Of a stretch of DNA of 64,000 nucleotides, positions 33,672 to 46,464 are shown piece after piece. Made by a program: the position numbers and the translations under genes. The DNA is from an uncultured Luminiphilus sp. (GTDB lineage Bacteria; Pseudomonadota; Gammaproteobacteria; Pseudomonadales; Halieaceae), in the NCBI GenBank assembly GCA_943789425.1, contig CALSUB010000013.1, forward strand, positions 62,001 through 126,000, in the 5' to 3' direction. How positions within the stretch are numbered: the stretch's first letter is position 1; every line of letters starts with the position of its first letter. The notes below the pieces were generated by a model that saw nothing but the letters and a program-made list of their open reading frames with translations, was not told where the DNA came from and searched no databases.

Positions 33672-36600
33672 GCTGCCACCTCTCCTGTGACGCCCTCAAG
33701 GAAATCCTCGAGGTCTTCTCCTGCCCGTTTTAGGGCATCGATGCTATCGTCGTCTGCCCCCCAGTAATCTCTTTCTTGTGCTTCGATCAGACGATTGGCC
33801 AGCCGTGATGCTGAAACAGGATTGAGCTTCGCCAAGCGATCTCGCATCTGCTCATCCAGTACAAACGTCTCTGATAACTGCTTGTAAACCCAAGGGGATA
33901 CATCGCCCGTTGTCGCCGACCAACCCATGGTATTGGTGACGTGCGCTTCAATCTGCCTTACCCCTTCATAGCCATGATCTAACATCGATTCATACCATTT
34001 GGGATTCAACAACCGCGTACGGGTCTCTAGTGCCACTTGTTCGTTGAGCGTTCGTACTCGACCCGCTCCCCCGGTCGTATGGTCGGCGATATAAACCGGT
34101 ACACGTTCGCCGCGAGCCCGTTGCACAGCACTGCTGATGCCGCCAAGCGTGCCGAAATAATGATCGACTGTCGTGATGCCCAGCTCGACTGAATCCAGGT
34201 TTTGATAGGTGAGCTCGACGTCTTCGAGTACTCGATTGAGCAGATCTGATTGCTGACTCACCTTGCCGTGGCGGTCATAGGCAAAGCCCTTGCGTTGGGT
34301 GTAGCAGTCTGCGAGCTCGTCTTCTTCTTCCCAGCGACCGCTATCGAGTAAATAGTTCACGTTAGAGCCGTACGCGCCCTCTGCATTGCTAAACACTCTC
34401 AGTGCGGCCGCCTCGATATCGCAACCGTGTTCTGCCTGATAGGCCAGGACATGCTTGCGAACAAAGTTCTGTTCGGGATCCTCATCCGCGGTGGCGGCGA
34501 GCCAACTGGCCTCTGCGAGCAACTGTGTTTGCGTCGGCAACAAGTCGCGGAAAATACCTGACAACGTCACCAGTACGTCAATACGCGGCCTGCCTAGGCG
34601 ATCCAGCGGCGTCAGCTTGGCACCGACCACACGCCCGTAACTGTCTTGTCGCGCCTCAGCGCCCAGTAACGCCAGCGCCTGAGCAATGCTCACACCCTCT
34701 GTTTTCAGGTTGTCAGTGCCCCAGAGCACGAGCGCCACGGATTCCGGCAACGAGCCCGTTTCCGACTGGTGCCGAGCCAAGTAATTGATCGGCCTGTCGA
34801 TGACCCTCGGCCTGCGCAAAACCGGCGGGCAAACGATAGGGGTCGAAAGCCGTGGACATTACGACCCGTCGGTAAAATATCTGGCGCCCGCAATACATCG
34901 CCGCCTTTCACTGGCGGAATAAAACGGCCATCCAGCGCTCTCAGCAGCGCCTTCAATTCGTGATCTTCTTCGAGAAGTTGGTAGGCGTCACGAAGCGTCG
35001 TCGCCAAGGTCTCTGTCTCGCTTTGATCTGACTCAGGCATATGCTCCGCCAGCAAATCGGATAACGCAGCCGCCTCGCCATCTTCAATCGCCGAGGCCAA
35101 TTGCGCCGGCAAAACCGGCTGCGCGCCACCCGCTTCGGCCATGGCACTCACCAACTCAGCTCGGTCGGCTGGCTTCATTGGCTCACCGACCACATGTAAA
35201 CCAAAAGGAATCAGCGCCTGTTCAATTTCATCAAGGCGATCGCGCAGTGCCATCATGTTGGTTGTCCACTGCTCAAGCGGCCATTGAGTGCCCTCTTCAC
35301 ACAACTCACACTGCGCAGCAATCGCCAAGACCGTATCGACCATGGTTTGTTCCGCGTCTTGAGTCATCTCGGCCGGTCGTTGGCGCCAGTGATCAATCGA
35401 GGCGCGCAGATCCACATAGTGTCGGTAAAGATCTGAATGGGTCACCGGTGGCGTGAGGTAACTGACGAGTGTCGATGCCGCACGCCGCTTGGCAATCAAC
35501 CCTTCGGAGGGGTTGTTAGCCGCGTACAAGTAGACGTTAGGTAAATCAGCAATCAGTCGATCTGGCCAGCAGGCACTCGACAAGCCCACCTGCTTTCCTG
35601 GCATGAACTCTAATGAACCGTGGGTGCCAAAATGCATTACGGCGTCAGCGCCATAGCCTTCCCGAATCCAGCGGTAAAAAGCGGAGAAGGCATGCGTGGG
35701 TGCTAGGCCACCCTCAAAAAGCAGCCGCATCGGATCGCCTTCGTAACCAATAGACGGCTGAATGCCGACCAGCACGTTGCCGAATGACTCACCCAAAATG
35801 AACAGATGCTGGCCATCGGTCAGCTCTTTGCCTGGTGCCGGCCCCCATTGCGATTCGATTTCGTCGAGCCACGGCTCCGATCGCACATGATCATCAACCG
35901 TGATCCGGTGATGCACATTGGCCTCGGCGCCAAACTGCTTTGCGTTACCCGATAACACCGCATCTCGGAGCGCTTCATGCGACTCGGGTAATTCAACGGA
36001 ATAACCCTCGTCACGCATGGCGCGCAAGGTATTAAATAAAGATTCAAAGACGCTTAAGTGGGCTGCGGTACCCGTTGCGCCGCTGTTGGGGGGAAAATTA
36101 AACAGCACAATCGCCACTTTACGTTCCGCTTTTGACGACCGCCGCAACGACACCAGTCGCTCTACCCGATCAGCCAATCGGACGACACGCTCAGGATGCG
36201 GCTGCATATCGGAATCGCCGCCGCTCGCCACATCGGATCGGCCCCCAAAGACCATGGCACCGGTCGCGCCATCCAACTCTGGTATCGCAACCATCATCGT
36301 CGCTTCAACCGGCATCAGCCCAGTAGTCGAAGCCTCCCAATCTTGCAGGCTCTGAAATTCCAGTCCTTGAACCGCCAGATATGGCACGTCTAGTTTCTCT
36401 AGCAGCGCTTGAGCAGCATCCGTGTCGTTGTAAGCAGGCCCCCCAACTAACGAGAAACCCGTCAGCGAGATCACGGCGTCGACAATGGGCTTGCCCCGAT
36501 CCATGAAAAACGCATCCACTGCTGGTCGCGCATCAAGACCTGAAGCAAATGCCGGAATCACTTGTAGTCCACGTCCTTCGAACGCCTCGATCACTGCGTC

Positions 36601-37414
36601 GTAATGCGCGCTGTTCCCTGATAGGGCGTAAGAGCGCATCAACAATAAACCCACCGTCCCAGTTTTTTTCTGTTTCGGCATCCGCGGCAATTGAGCGGCG
36701 TCATCGGTCATCCGGTTCGGCAGGCTCTTATGGTAAAGCCCCGTCTCGGGGTACTCGACAGGCGGCCTCATAAGTCAGGCTCTCTTTGAGCGTCGCGTCG
36801 GCACCCTCTGCATAACGTGAAATCAAAAACGCCATCATGCGGGCAAGGTTCACCTCTGATCCCGCCAACCAGTATTGCAAGGTCAGAAAATACGCTCTCA
36901 CGTCTTGGGCGGTGCCCGGTATAAACCGCAGTAACCGAGGCAAACGACGCAGCATTGTCATTTGCTGCGCACCGGCCGGACGCTTAGATTTATCACCGCC
37001 GCCCCGCATTCGCTTCAGCAACGCCATGGCGCCTGTGGCTTCGGTATCCATCCGGAACCGACCCATGCGCGTTAAACGCATAATTTCGGGGGCCGACATA
37101 CAGCAGATCATCGCATCGCAATGATCACTGCGAGCAGTGAGTGCCTCGCGGACGGCTTCAATATGGGGTTCCATAAACAGCATAGTGACAATGATGATGT
37201 CACCCTCGGCGATTGCCGATAGTGTTGTCTCAAGTGACGCAGGATTACGGTCCCACTCCGTTGCGGCATGTGATGAGACCGCCAAGTCAGGCACCTGCTT
37301 AGACAGTGCACCCGCCGCCCGAGACCATGCCCCACTGACATGGTTATCCAGTGTGACCAGCACAACCCGCAGCGGGCTGGCAGTGTCAGCGGCTGTAGTG
37401 TGCTTTCGCTTCAT
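33668..37414 (-). CDS. bchH: Magnesium chelatase subunit H (BchH), three frameshifts (about 34780, 34847, 36765)
   Basis: N-terminal [21 protein letters not shown]..., middle [55 protein letters not shown]-terminal [42 protein letters not shown]; pieces are collinear in successive frames. Confidence 0.95.
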
Positions 37415-38950
37415 AAAGCGTCTCGACATCAATCACGGATAAACCATTCTCAATAGCAAAGTGCTCGGTATTACGGCGCGCTTTACCGCGCACGAAAAAA
37501 GGAATCTTACGCAATTCTTTCTCAGCAGAAACCGCCCAAGCAATGGCGCCCGGCTCATCGGTTTCCGCGGCTTCTTCGGTCAACGCCACGATGTCTGGCT
37601 GGTGCGCGCCGCCCCCCTCGCCACCCAAGTGCGAGGGTGCAGCGGTATCATTGAATTCAAAGTCATCTCGGAACATCGTCAAGAGATGCTCCTCTAATCC
37701 CATGATCAGGGGATGAACCCAGGTATCAAACAGCACGTTAGCGCCTTCAAAACCCATTTGCGGGGAGTAGCGGGCAGGATAATCCTGCACGTGGGCCGGC
37801 GTTGAAATCACAGCGCAAGGTAAACCTAAGCGCTTGGCAATATGGCGCTCCATCTGAGTACCCAGTACCAATTCGGGCTGCAGTGCTTCCACGGCTCGCT
37901 CTACGGCGAGATAGTCATCTGTGATCAATGCTTCTAGACCATATTCCTTGGCCAACGCCCGAACGTCTCGAGCTCGCTCACGACTATAAGTACCCAAGCC
38001 AACGACCTCGAAACCCATTTCGTCACGCGCAATACGCGCCGCTGCGATAGCGTGAGTGCCATCAGCAAAAATAAAAACACGCTTATTAGTCAAATAAGTG
38101 GAATCAACCGACCGGCTATACCACGGCAAACGACTGTCGCCCACTGACTCGACGTCGATGTCCAAGCCGAGCGTCTCAGACACTTCGGCAATAAAGTCAC
38201 GCGTGGCGCCCCAGCCCATGGGAACCGTCGAAATAATGGGCTGCTGAAATTGACGCTTTAGCCAATCACAGGTGAGATCACCGACTTCTGGAGCCAAGTT
38301 CACATTGGCATCGGCATCAGGAATACGCAGCAAATCTCGGGGTGTCGAATCAAGCGGCGCCACCACATTCACGCGAACACCCATCTGCTCTAATAACTTT
38401 TGTACCTCCACCACGTCATCGCGGCAACGGAAGCCCAGCTTCGTAGGACCGATAAGATTCACTGATGGCGGCTGATCCGCCGCACGGGGAGCCTTTGTCT
38501 CACCTGGCTTTAAGGCCCTGGCCGCCAATAAGCCGCGCACCAACTGGTAAAACGTCTCGCTCGCGCCCCAGTTTTCTTTGTGAGTGTAGGCCGCCATTTC
38601 GATCGGAATCACCGGCGCCGACAGGTTGGCACCCTTGGCCAGCGCACCGGGTTGATCTTGCAGTAACTCGCCAGTACAGGACTCAGCCACCAACAGTACT
38701 TGAGGGCTATAACGTTCGCAGACACCCTCCAACGTATTGATCACCATCTCGGCAGTCGAGCTACCGAGATCTCGTGCCTGAAAGGTCGTCCACGTCACAG
38801 GTGGCCTGCGATTTTCTCGTTCAATCATAGTGAACAACAGATCCGCATAGGTATCACCTTGCGGCGCATGCAGTACCAGATGCACATCGCGCATTGACGC
38901 CGCGATCCGAATCGCACCGACGTGCGGGGGGCCTTCATAGGTCCACAGCG

Positions 38951-38960
<10 letters not shown>
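37386..38960 (-). CDS. bchB: Light-independent protochlorophyllide reductase subunit B
   Basis: [66 protein letters not shown]. Confidence 0.97.
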
Positions 38961-40771
<1,811 letters not shown>

Positions 40772-40840
40772 ACAAACCTCCAACCGCAGCAGACGCCACG
40801 GCGATATTATGGGATTCAGAGTAGAGACAGCTCGGCGTAG

Positions 40841-40883
40841 TGTCAAACATTTTTTACATACATCATTTTAATCGGTTTTGACA
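40841..40883. promoter_or_regulatory. PpsR/CrtJ-like box (plus degenerate partner) in the divergent bchF/ppsR promoter
   Basis: TGTCAAACATTTTTTACA (40841-40858, perfect) and TTTTAATCGGTTTTGACA (40866-40883, one good half-site), 7 bp gap. Confidence 0.6.
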
Positions 40884-40944
40884 CTTGTCGATCGGTTTTC
40901 AAGGTAGCAATACTGCTTAAAGGTCTTTTTATCGGGGATTTAGT

Positions 40945-42415
40945 GTGCGAGACTCCGTTTCTAGAGCGCGGTGGTGTCAAAATCTTGAGACACTCATTAT
41001 TGAGACACTATCGCAGCAGGCCAAAAACCTGGAGGCCAAAAACTTGTCAATCTCCACACAAGCAGGCACGGAAGCATTGCTGGCGAGCCTCGCAGACTTG
41101 CAAATCACCCTAAACGACTCACTTCGGATTGCCGACGTCGCTTCAGACTCGGGGCCGATGCGCCAATTACCGCGCGACGCCATGATCGGCCGCCCTTGGC
41201 TGGAGCTGGTTCGGGAGTCGGACACCGACATCGCACAGGCCGCGCTGACTGCGGCAGTGTCAGAGCCGGGAACAGCGCATCGGGTCGATGTTGCCATTGT
41301 CTTAGGACCTGAAGCTGAGCCGCTGCCCACTATTTGTTGGCTGTGCGCGAATGACACCGACCATACTATCCGGCTGGCTTGCGTTGATTTGCGGAGCGAA
41401 ACCAATTTACGGCAGCAACTCGTCAACGCTCAGCGCACGCTGGAACAAGACTATTGGAGCAACCGTCGACTGGAGGCCCGTTACCGTCGCATGCTGGAAA
41501 TGGTTGCCGAGGGCTTTCTCGTAGTAGACGATCTGTCAGGTCGAGTGCTCGAAGCCAACAGTGTCGCAAGCAGCCTATTAGAGCTGGAGGACGGCGCACT
41601 GGTAGGGCGCGTTTTCCCCGTGGGTCTTGATAATAAGGGCGCCCGCGCGCTGACCGAGCTACAAAGAGAGGCACGCAGCACGACTGGCGTCGTCCCGGGA
41701 GAAATCACCACAGCAAGCGGCGACACGCTGAAAACGGGCGTGACCTGCCTGCGTCAAGGTAACGAAACTCGCCTCTTAATTCGTCTCGCCACCTCGTCGG
41801 ACACCGTAGCGGACCTCACGCTGGGCGGCGACAGTTTCGAACATGCCCCAGATGGCATTTTGATCACGGATCAAAACGGCATCGTCATTGCCGCTAATAA
41901 CGCCTATCTCGATATGGCGGGCATTCAAGATGAACAACAAGCGACAGGGCGACGCGCAGATCGATGGCTTGGCCGGTCAATAGTTGACCTCGATATACTG
42001 CTCGGTAATATTCAGTCGGATCGCCCACTACAATTATTTAGCTCTCTTCTGAGGACAGAAGTCGGTGCACAGCTCGATATCGAATTATCGGCGGTACAAA
42101 CTGAGTACTCCGGCCGACCCCTGATTCTCATGTTCATTCGCGATGTCAGTCGTCGCATCAACGGCGAAAAGGCCACCGATGTTCATTTGCCTCGCTCCAT
42201 AGAGCAAATTACCGGGCGAGTGGGTCGAGTCCCATTGAAAGCAGCTGGTACGAGAGTCAACAGACGTCATCGAGGCACTCTGTATTGAGGCCGCACTCAA
42301 GCTCACACAAGATAATAGGGCCGCGGCAGCTGAACTGCTCGGGCTCAGCCGACAGAGCCTCTATACAAAATTACGGCGGTTCGATATTGGCGACTCTGAG
42401 GACAATGTGGCCTAA
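40945..42415 (+). CDS. ppsR: PpsR/CrtJ transcriptional regulator (PAS domains + Fis-type HTH), frameshifted near 42241
   Basis: GTG start; PAS segments (MLEMVAEGFLVVDDLSGRVLEANSVA; FEHAPDGILITDQNGIVIAANNAYLDMAGI); after the frameshift ESTDVIEALCIEAALKLTQDNRAAAAELLGLSRQSLYTKLRRF (Fis HTH). Confidence 0.92.
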
Positions 42416-42448
42416 ATCTCTCTATTCCATATTTTTGGACGCATAAAC

Positions 42449-42466
42449 TGTAAATTAAATTTGACT
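42449..42466 (+). promoter_or_regulatory. PpsR/CrtJ-like near-consensus box upstream of bchG
   Basis: TGTAAATTAAATTTGACT (5/6 match to TGT-N12-ACA), about 30 bp upstream of the bchG ATG. Confidence 0.4.
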
Positions 42467-42495
42467 TACTTTCCCCCTGCGCCCACCATGACGTT

Positions 42496-43404
42496 ATGAA
42501 TCAGTCTGCCCCGGTCAACGTAGCAGTTGGCAGGGCGTCACCGGGCGCGCTGCTACAACTTCTCAAACCGATCACATGGTTCCCACCAATGTGGGCATTT
42601 CTGTGCGGCTGGATTTCTGCAGGGCCCGGAACAGATCTGAGCGGTTGGTCCTTGCTGGCCGGCGTAATACTGACCGGACCCTTGGTCTGCGGCGCCAGTC
42701 AGATTGTGAATGACTGGTACGATCGCGATGTCGACGCGCTGAACGAACCAGACCGACCCATTCCCTCGGGACGCGTCCCCGGTACGACGGCTTTTTGGTT
42801 TGCGGTCGTGTGGACAGCCATCGCACAAACGTGGGCTATTTTGTTAGGACCATGGGTCGCGGCGGCTACCGGCTTAGGACTCGCATTGGCGTGGGCTTAC
42901 AGCGCACCGCCACTGCGTCTCAAAATGAATGGCTGGTGGGGTAATAGCGCCGTTGCCATCAGTTATGAAGGGCTCGCCTGGATCACGGGCGCCGCTATTG
43001 TCATCGGTGGTGACCTACCCGCACAGCCGATTCTGCTCATCGCACTGCTATATAGTATCGGTGCCCACGGCATCATGACCCTTAACGATTTTAAAAGTGT
43101 TGAGGGTGATCTAACGATGGGGATCCGCTCACTGCCCGCACAGCTCGGCCCCACGCGCGCGGCACGGGTCGCTTGCCTCTTTATGTTGTTGCCACAGCTG
43201 ATTGTGATCCTACTACTAGTGCGTTGGGGTCTTATGCCTTTTGCGCTCACTGTCAGCCTTGTGGTGGTCGCGCAATGTCTCGCGATGCGCAAACTGCTGC
43301 GTGATCCAAAACAATTTGCGCCCTGGTACAACGCCACAGGTGTCTCACTTTATGTCTTAGGCATGATGGCCGTGGCGATCGGGCTCGGCGGGTGGCTGGT
43401 GTGA
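42496..43404 (+). CDS. bchG: Bacteriochlorophyll synthase (geranylgeranyl transferase)
   Basis: UbiA fold: LLKPITWFPPMWAFLCGWISAG; GASQIVNDWYDRDVDALNEPDRPIPSGR; LNDFKSVEGDLTMGIRSLP. Confidence 0.97.
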   Translation: MNQSAPVNVAVGRASPGALLQLLKPITWFPPMWAFLCGWISAGPGTDLSGWSLLAGVILTGPLVCGASQIVNDWYDRDVDALNEPDRPIPSGRVPGTTAFWFAVVWTAIAQTWAILLGPWVAAATGLGLALAWAYSAPPLRLKMNGWWGNSAVAISYEGLAWITGAAIVIGGDLPAQPILLIALLYSIGAHGIMTLNDFKSVEGDLTMGIRSLPAQLGPTRAARVACLFMLLPQLIVILLLVRWGLMPFALTVSLVVVAQCLAMRKLLRDPKQFAPWYNATGVSLYVLGMMAVAIGLGGWLV

Positions 43405-44790
43405 GTCTATCGCAGGCAAGACACCTGAGTTGGTGGCATATTATTCGTCTCGGCCTCATCCAAACGGCTTTGGGTGGCATTGTGGTGCTCACCACATCTA
43501 CTTTGAATCGGATTATGGTGGTGGAGCTGGCACTGGCCGCCTCGCTACCCGGTTTTCTGGTGACCATTCATCACATTGTGCAATTAGCGCGGCCGCGCAT
43601 CGGTTATGGCTCTGACATTGGAGGCCGCCGAACGCCTTGGATCATCGGCGGCATGTTTATTTTAGCGATCGGCGGGATCGGCGCCGCATTCGGCACTACC
43701 CTCATTCCACAGAACCACTGGTTAGGTGTTGGCATTGCGGCGGTGGGCTTTTTTGCAATCGGTGTCGGCACCGGCGCCACGGGCACCTCCCTACTCGCGC
43801 TCTTGGCAAAGCATGTTGCCTCAGAGCGCAAGCCCGCAGCGGCGGCACTGGTATGGTTCATGATGATTATCGGCTTTGCCGTCACCGCTGGCGTTGCCGG
43901 ACACTTTCTCGACCCCTACTCACCTGAGCGCTTACTGGTCGTGACATCGACGGTCTCGCTGCTCGCCGTTCTCATCACGCTGGCCGTGATTCGCGGCATT
44001 GAGCCCGCGCCCGCGCCCTCTGCAGCGACAGAAATTGAGGTTGCAGCATCAGAAGTCTCGGCGAAAAGCCCTTTCATGATCGCACTGGCAGATGTGTGGA
44101 CTGATCCACAGGCGCGCCTCTTTACCATTTTTGTTTTTATCTCGATGCTTGCTTACTCAGCTCAAGATCTCATTTTGGAGCCCTTTGCGGGCCTCGTATT
44201 TGGCCGCACGCCCGGAGAATCAACACAGCTGGCAGGCGTGCAACATGCCGGTGTGTTACTCGGTATGGCCGCGATGGCAGCGTCGACACTATTGTTTAAA
44301 TCTCGCGGGGCCAGCCTATTAAGACTGTGGATCCGCGGCGGTTGCCTGCTCTCAGCGGTGGCACTCTTTTTACTGTGCTGGGGCGGACTCTCCAGCGCCA
44401 CGTGGCCCCTCGAGGCCAACGTCTTTTTACTGGGCACGGCCAACGGCGGTTTTGCCGTCGCCGCAATTGGCGCCATGATGGTACTGGCGAGTGCCGGCCA
44501 ACAAAAACGGGAAGGCATCCGCATGGGATTATGGGGTGCCGCTCAAGCCATTGCGTTTGCCCTTCGGCGGTTTTTTGGGCACCGTGGCAGTTGATCTCAC
44601 GCGCTACTGGCTCGATGAGCCCGCGATTTCTTACGGGCTCGTTTTTGCCTGCGAGGGATTCCTATTCTTAATTGCCGCGTCACTCGCACGGCACATTCAC
44701 ATCGCCAACTGGGGCCTCAGCAACGAACCCGTTGCCCCCTCCTTTGGTGACATTGCTCTAGCGGAAGCTGGAGAGGGAGGCATCAGATGA
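43392..44790 (+). CDS. PucC/BCD-family MFS protein between bchG and bchP, frameshifted near 44561
   Basis: LIQTALGGIVVLTTSTLNRIMVVELALAASLPGFLVTIHHIVQLARPRIGYGSDIGGRRTPWI...GLWGAAQAIAFA | FGGFLGTVAVDLTRYWLDEPAISYGLVFACEGFLF; extra C in GCCCTTCGG. Confidence 0.92.
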
Positions 44791-45983
44791 CACAACCGCA
44801 CACAGATTACGACACGATCGTGGTGGGTGGCGGCCCGTCGGGCGCGACTGCAGCTCATGAGCTGGCAAACAAGGGTCACCGGGTATTGCTGCTGGAGCGT
44901 GGCTTCAGGATCAAACCCTGCGGTGGCGCCATCCCCCCTTGCCTACTGCAGGAGTTCAATATTCCCGATCATCTGGTCGTTGCGCGAATCCGTTCAGCGC
45001 GCATGATTTCTCCCAAAGGTCAGTCCGTGGATATGCCGATCGATGGCACGTTTGTCGGCATGGTCGATCGCGATGAATTTGATCCTTGGTTGCGACAACG
45101 TGCTAGCGAAGCCGGTGCCACAGTGGTACCTGGAGTCTTTAAGTCACTCGAATATCAAGAAGAGCTGGTTTCGCTCACGTATCAAACGAAAGACGAGAAT
45201 CCTCGCACGATCACCGTCACGGCGCGCAGTGTGCTCGGTGCCGACGGCGCTCGCTCTGCCGTCGCTAGAGCCACGATTCCCGATGCAGAGAAAACACCCT
45301 GGGTGCTGGCTTACCACGAGATTATCGAGGTGCCCGAAGATCAAAATTGGGCCGCTTATGACCCAGACCGCTGTGACGTCTGGTATCAAGGCCGGCTTTC
45401 ACCCGATTTTTATGCTTGGGTCTTTCCTCATGGCAAAAATGCGAGCATTGGAGTGGGCAGTGCCCACAAAGAGTTCTCAGCCAAAGCCTCAGTCGCGGCG
45501 CTGCGTGCCGATGTGGGATTAGCAGAGGCGACGACCAAACGCAAAGAAGGCGCCCCCATTCCTATGAAGCCAATGAAGCGCTGGGATGACGGTCGCGCGG
45601 TCTTAGTGTCGGGGGATGCGGCGGGTGTGGTCGCGCCAGCTTCTGGCGAGGGCATCTACTACGCCATGCTCTGTGGGCGCCTCAGTGCCAATGCCCTCGA
45701 CGCCTTCTTAGCAACGGGTGATGCACGCGCACTCGCTCAAGCGCGCAAACAATTTATGAAACTCCATGGCAAGGTCTTCTGGGTACTCGGATTACTACAG
45801 CGGTTTTGGTACGGCACCGACAAGCGGCGCGAAAAATTTGTCGCGATGTGCCGAGACCCTGATGTGCAGACCTTAACGTGGCAGTCGTACACCACCAAAA
45901 AATTGGTGCGTCGCCGACCCTTTGCGCATATTCGTGTGTTCTTTAAGGACTTAGCACAACTATTGGGGCTTGCACGAGCGTAA
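44787..45983 (+). CDS. bchP: Geranylgeranyl diphosphate/bacteriochlorophyll reductase
   Basis: YDTIVVGGGPSGATAAHELANKGHRVLLLERGFRIKPCGGAIPPCLLQEFNIPD. Confidence 0.96.
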   Translation: MTQPHTDYDTIVVGGGPSGATAAHELANKGHRVLLLERGFRIKPCGGAIPPCLLQEFNIPDHLVVARIRSARMISPKGQSVDMPIDGTFVGMVDRDEFDPWLRQRASEAGATVVPGVFKSLEYQEELVSLTYQTKDENPRTITVTARSVLGADGARSAVARATIPDAEKTPWVLAYHEIIEVPEDQNWAAYDPDRCDVWYQGRLSPDFYAWVFPHGKNASIGVGSAHKEFSAKASVAALRADVGLAEATTKRKEGAPIPMKPMKRWDDGRAVLVSGDAAGVVAPASGEGIYYAMLCGRLSANALDAFLATGDARALAQARKQFMKLHGKVFWVLGLLQRFWYGTDKRREKFVAMCRDPDVQTLTWQSYTTKKLVRRRPFAHIRVFFKDLAQLLGLARA

Positions 45984-45986
45984 AGC

Positions 45987-46250
45987 GTGCCTGACTGGTT
46001 CACGATTACTGGACTCATTGATGTCATCCTGCTGGGCATGATAGTCGAGGCGCTTTGGCTCTTTTGGCGCCATCGTAAAGCGGAACTTCACGGCCCACCT
46101 CCGCTACTACTCCATCTGGTGTCTGGCGCCCTGTTGCTCATAGCCATGAAACAAGCGCTAGCCAACATGCCTGATCTCTTTGTCGCGGCGACCTTGGGGG
46201 TTGCTGGCTTAGCACACCTCGCTGACTTACGAACCGCGTCAAACACCTGA
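45987..46250 (+). CDS. Small membrane protein of unknown function at the end of the bchG-pucC-bchP operon
   Basis: 87 aa, GTG start 4 nt after the bchP stop; three hydrophobic spans (LIDVILLGMIVEALWLFW; PPLLLHLVSGALLLIAM; LFVAATLGVAGLAHL). Confidence 0.65.
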   Translation: MPDWFTITGLIDVILLGMIVEALWLFWRHRKAELHGPPPLLLHLVSGALLLIAMKQALANMPDLFVAATLGVAGLAHLADLRTASNT

Positions 46251-46464
46251 TGCAATAGATCGGGCTGGGTAATACCGCCCTTTATGATGAACTCGATTCT
46301 GACGCTAGACTCTGACAGGTAGATGGCCGCAGTGACTAAGACACGTCATGACTCCCTAATTGATGACACTCGCTAAGCCCTGCAGAGTGGCTGGCTGGCG
46401 CGCCACAGCATCTTGGCTGCGTATCTGGTAAATTCGCGATTGATCTTCAGGAAGACGTTTATCC

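Noticed and set aside
36728-37432. Separate small CDS upstream of bchH
   Set aside because: It is the N-terminal part of BchH ([14 protein letters not shown]..., [17 protein letters not shown]) split off by a frameshift, not a distinct gene.
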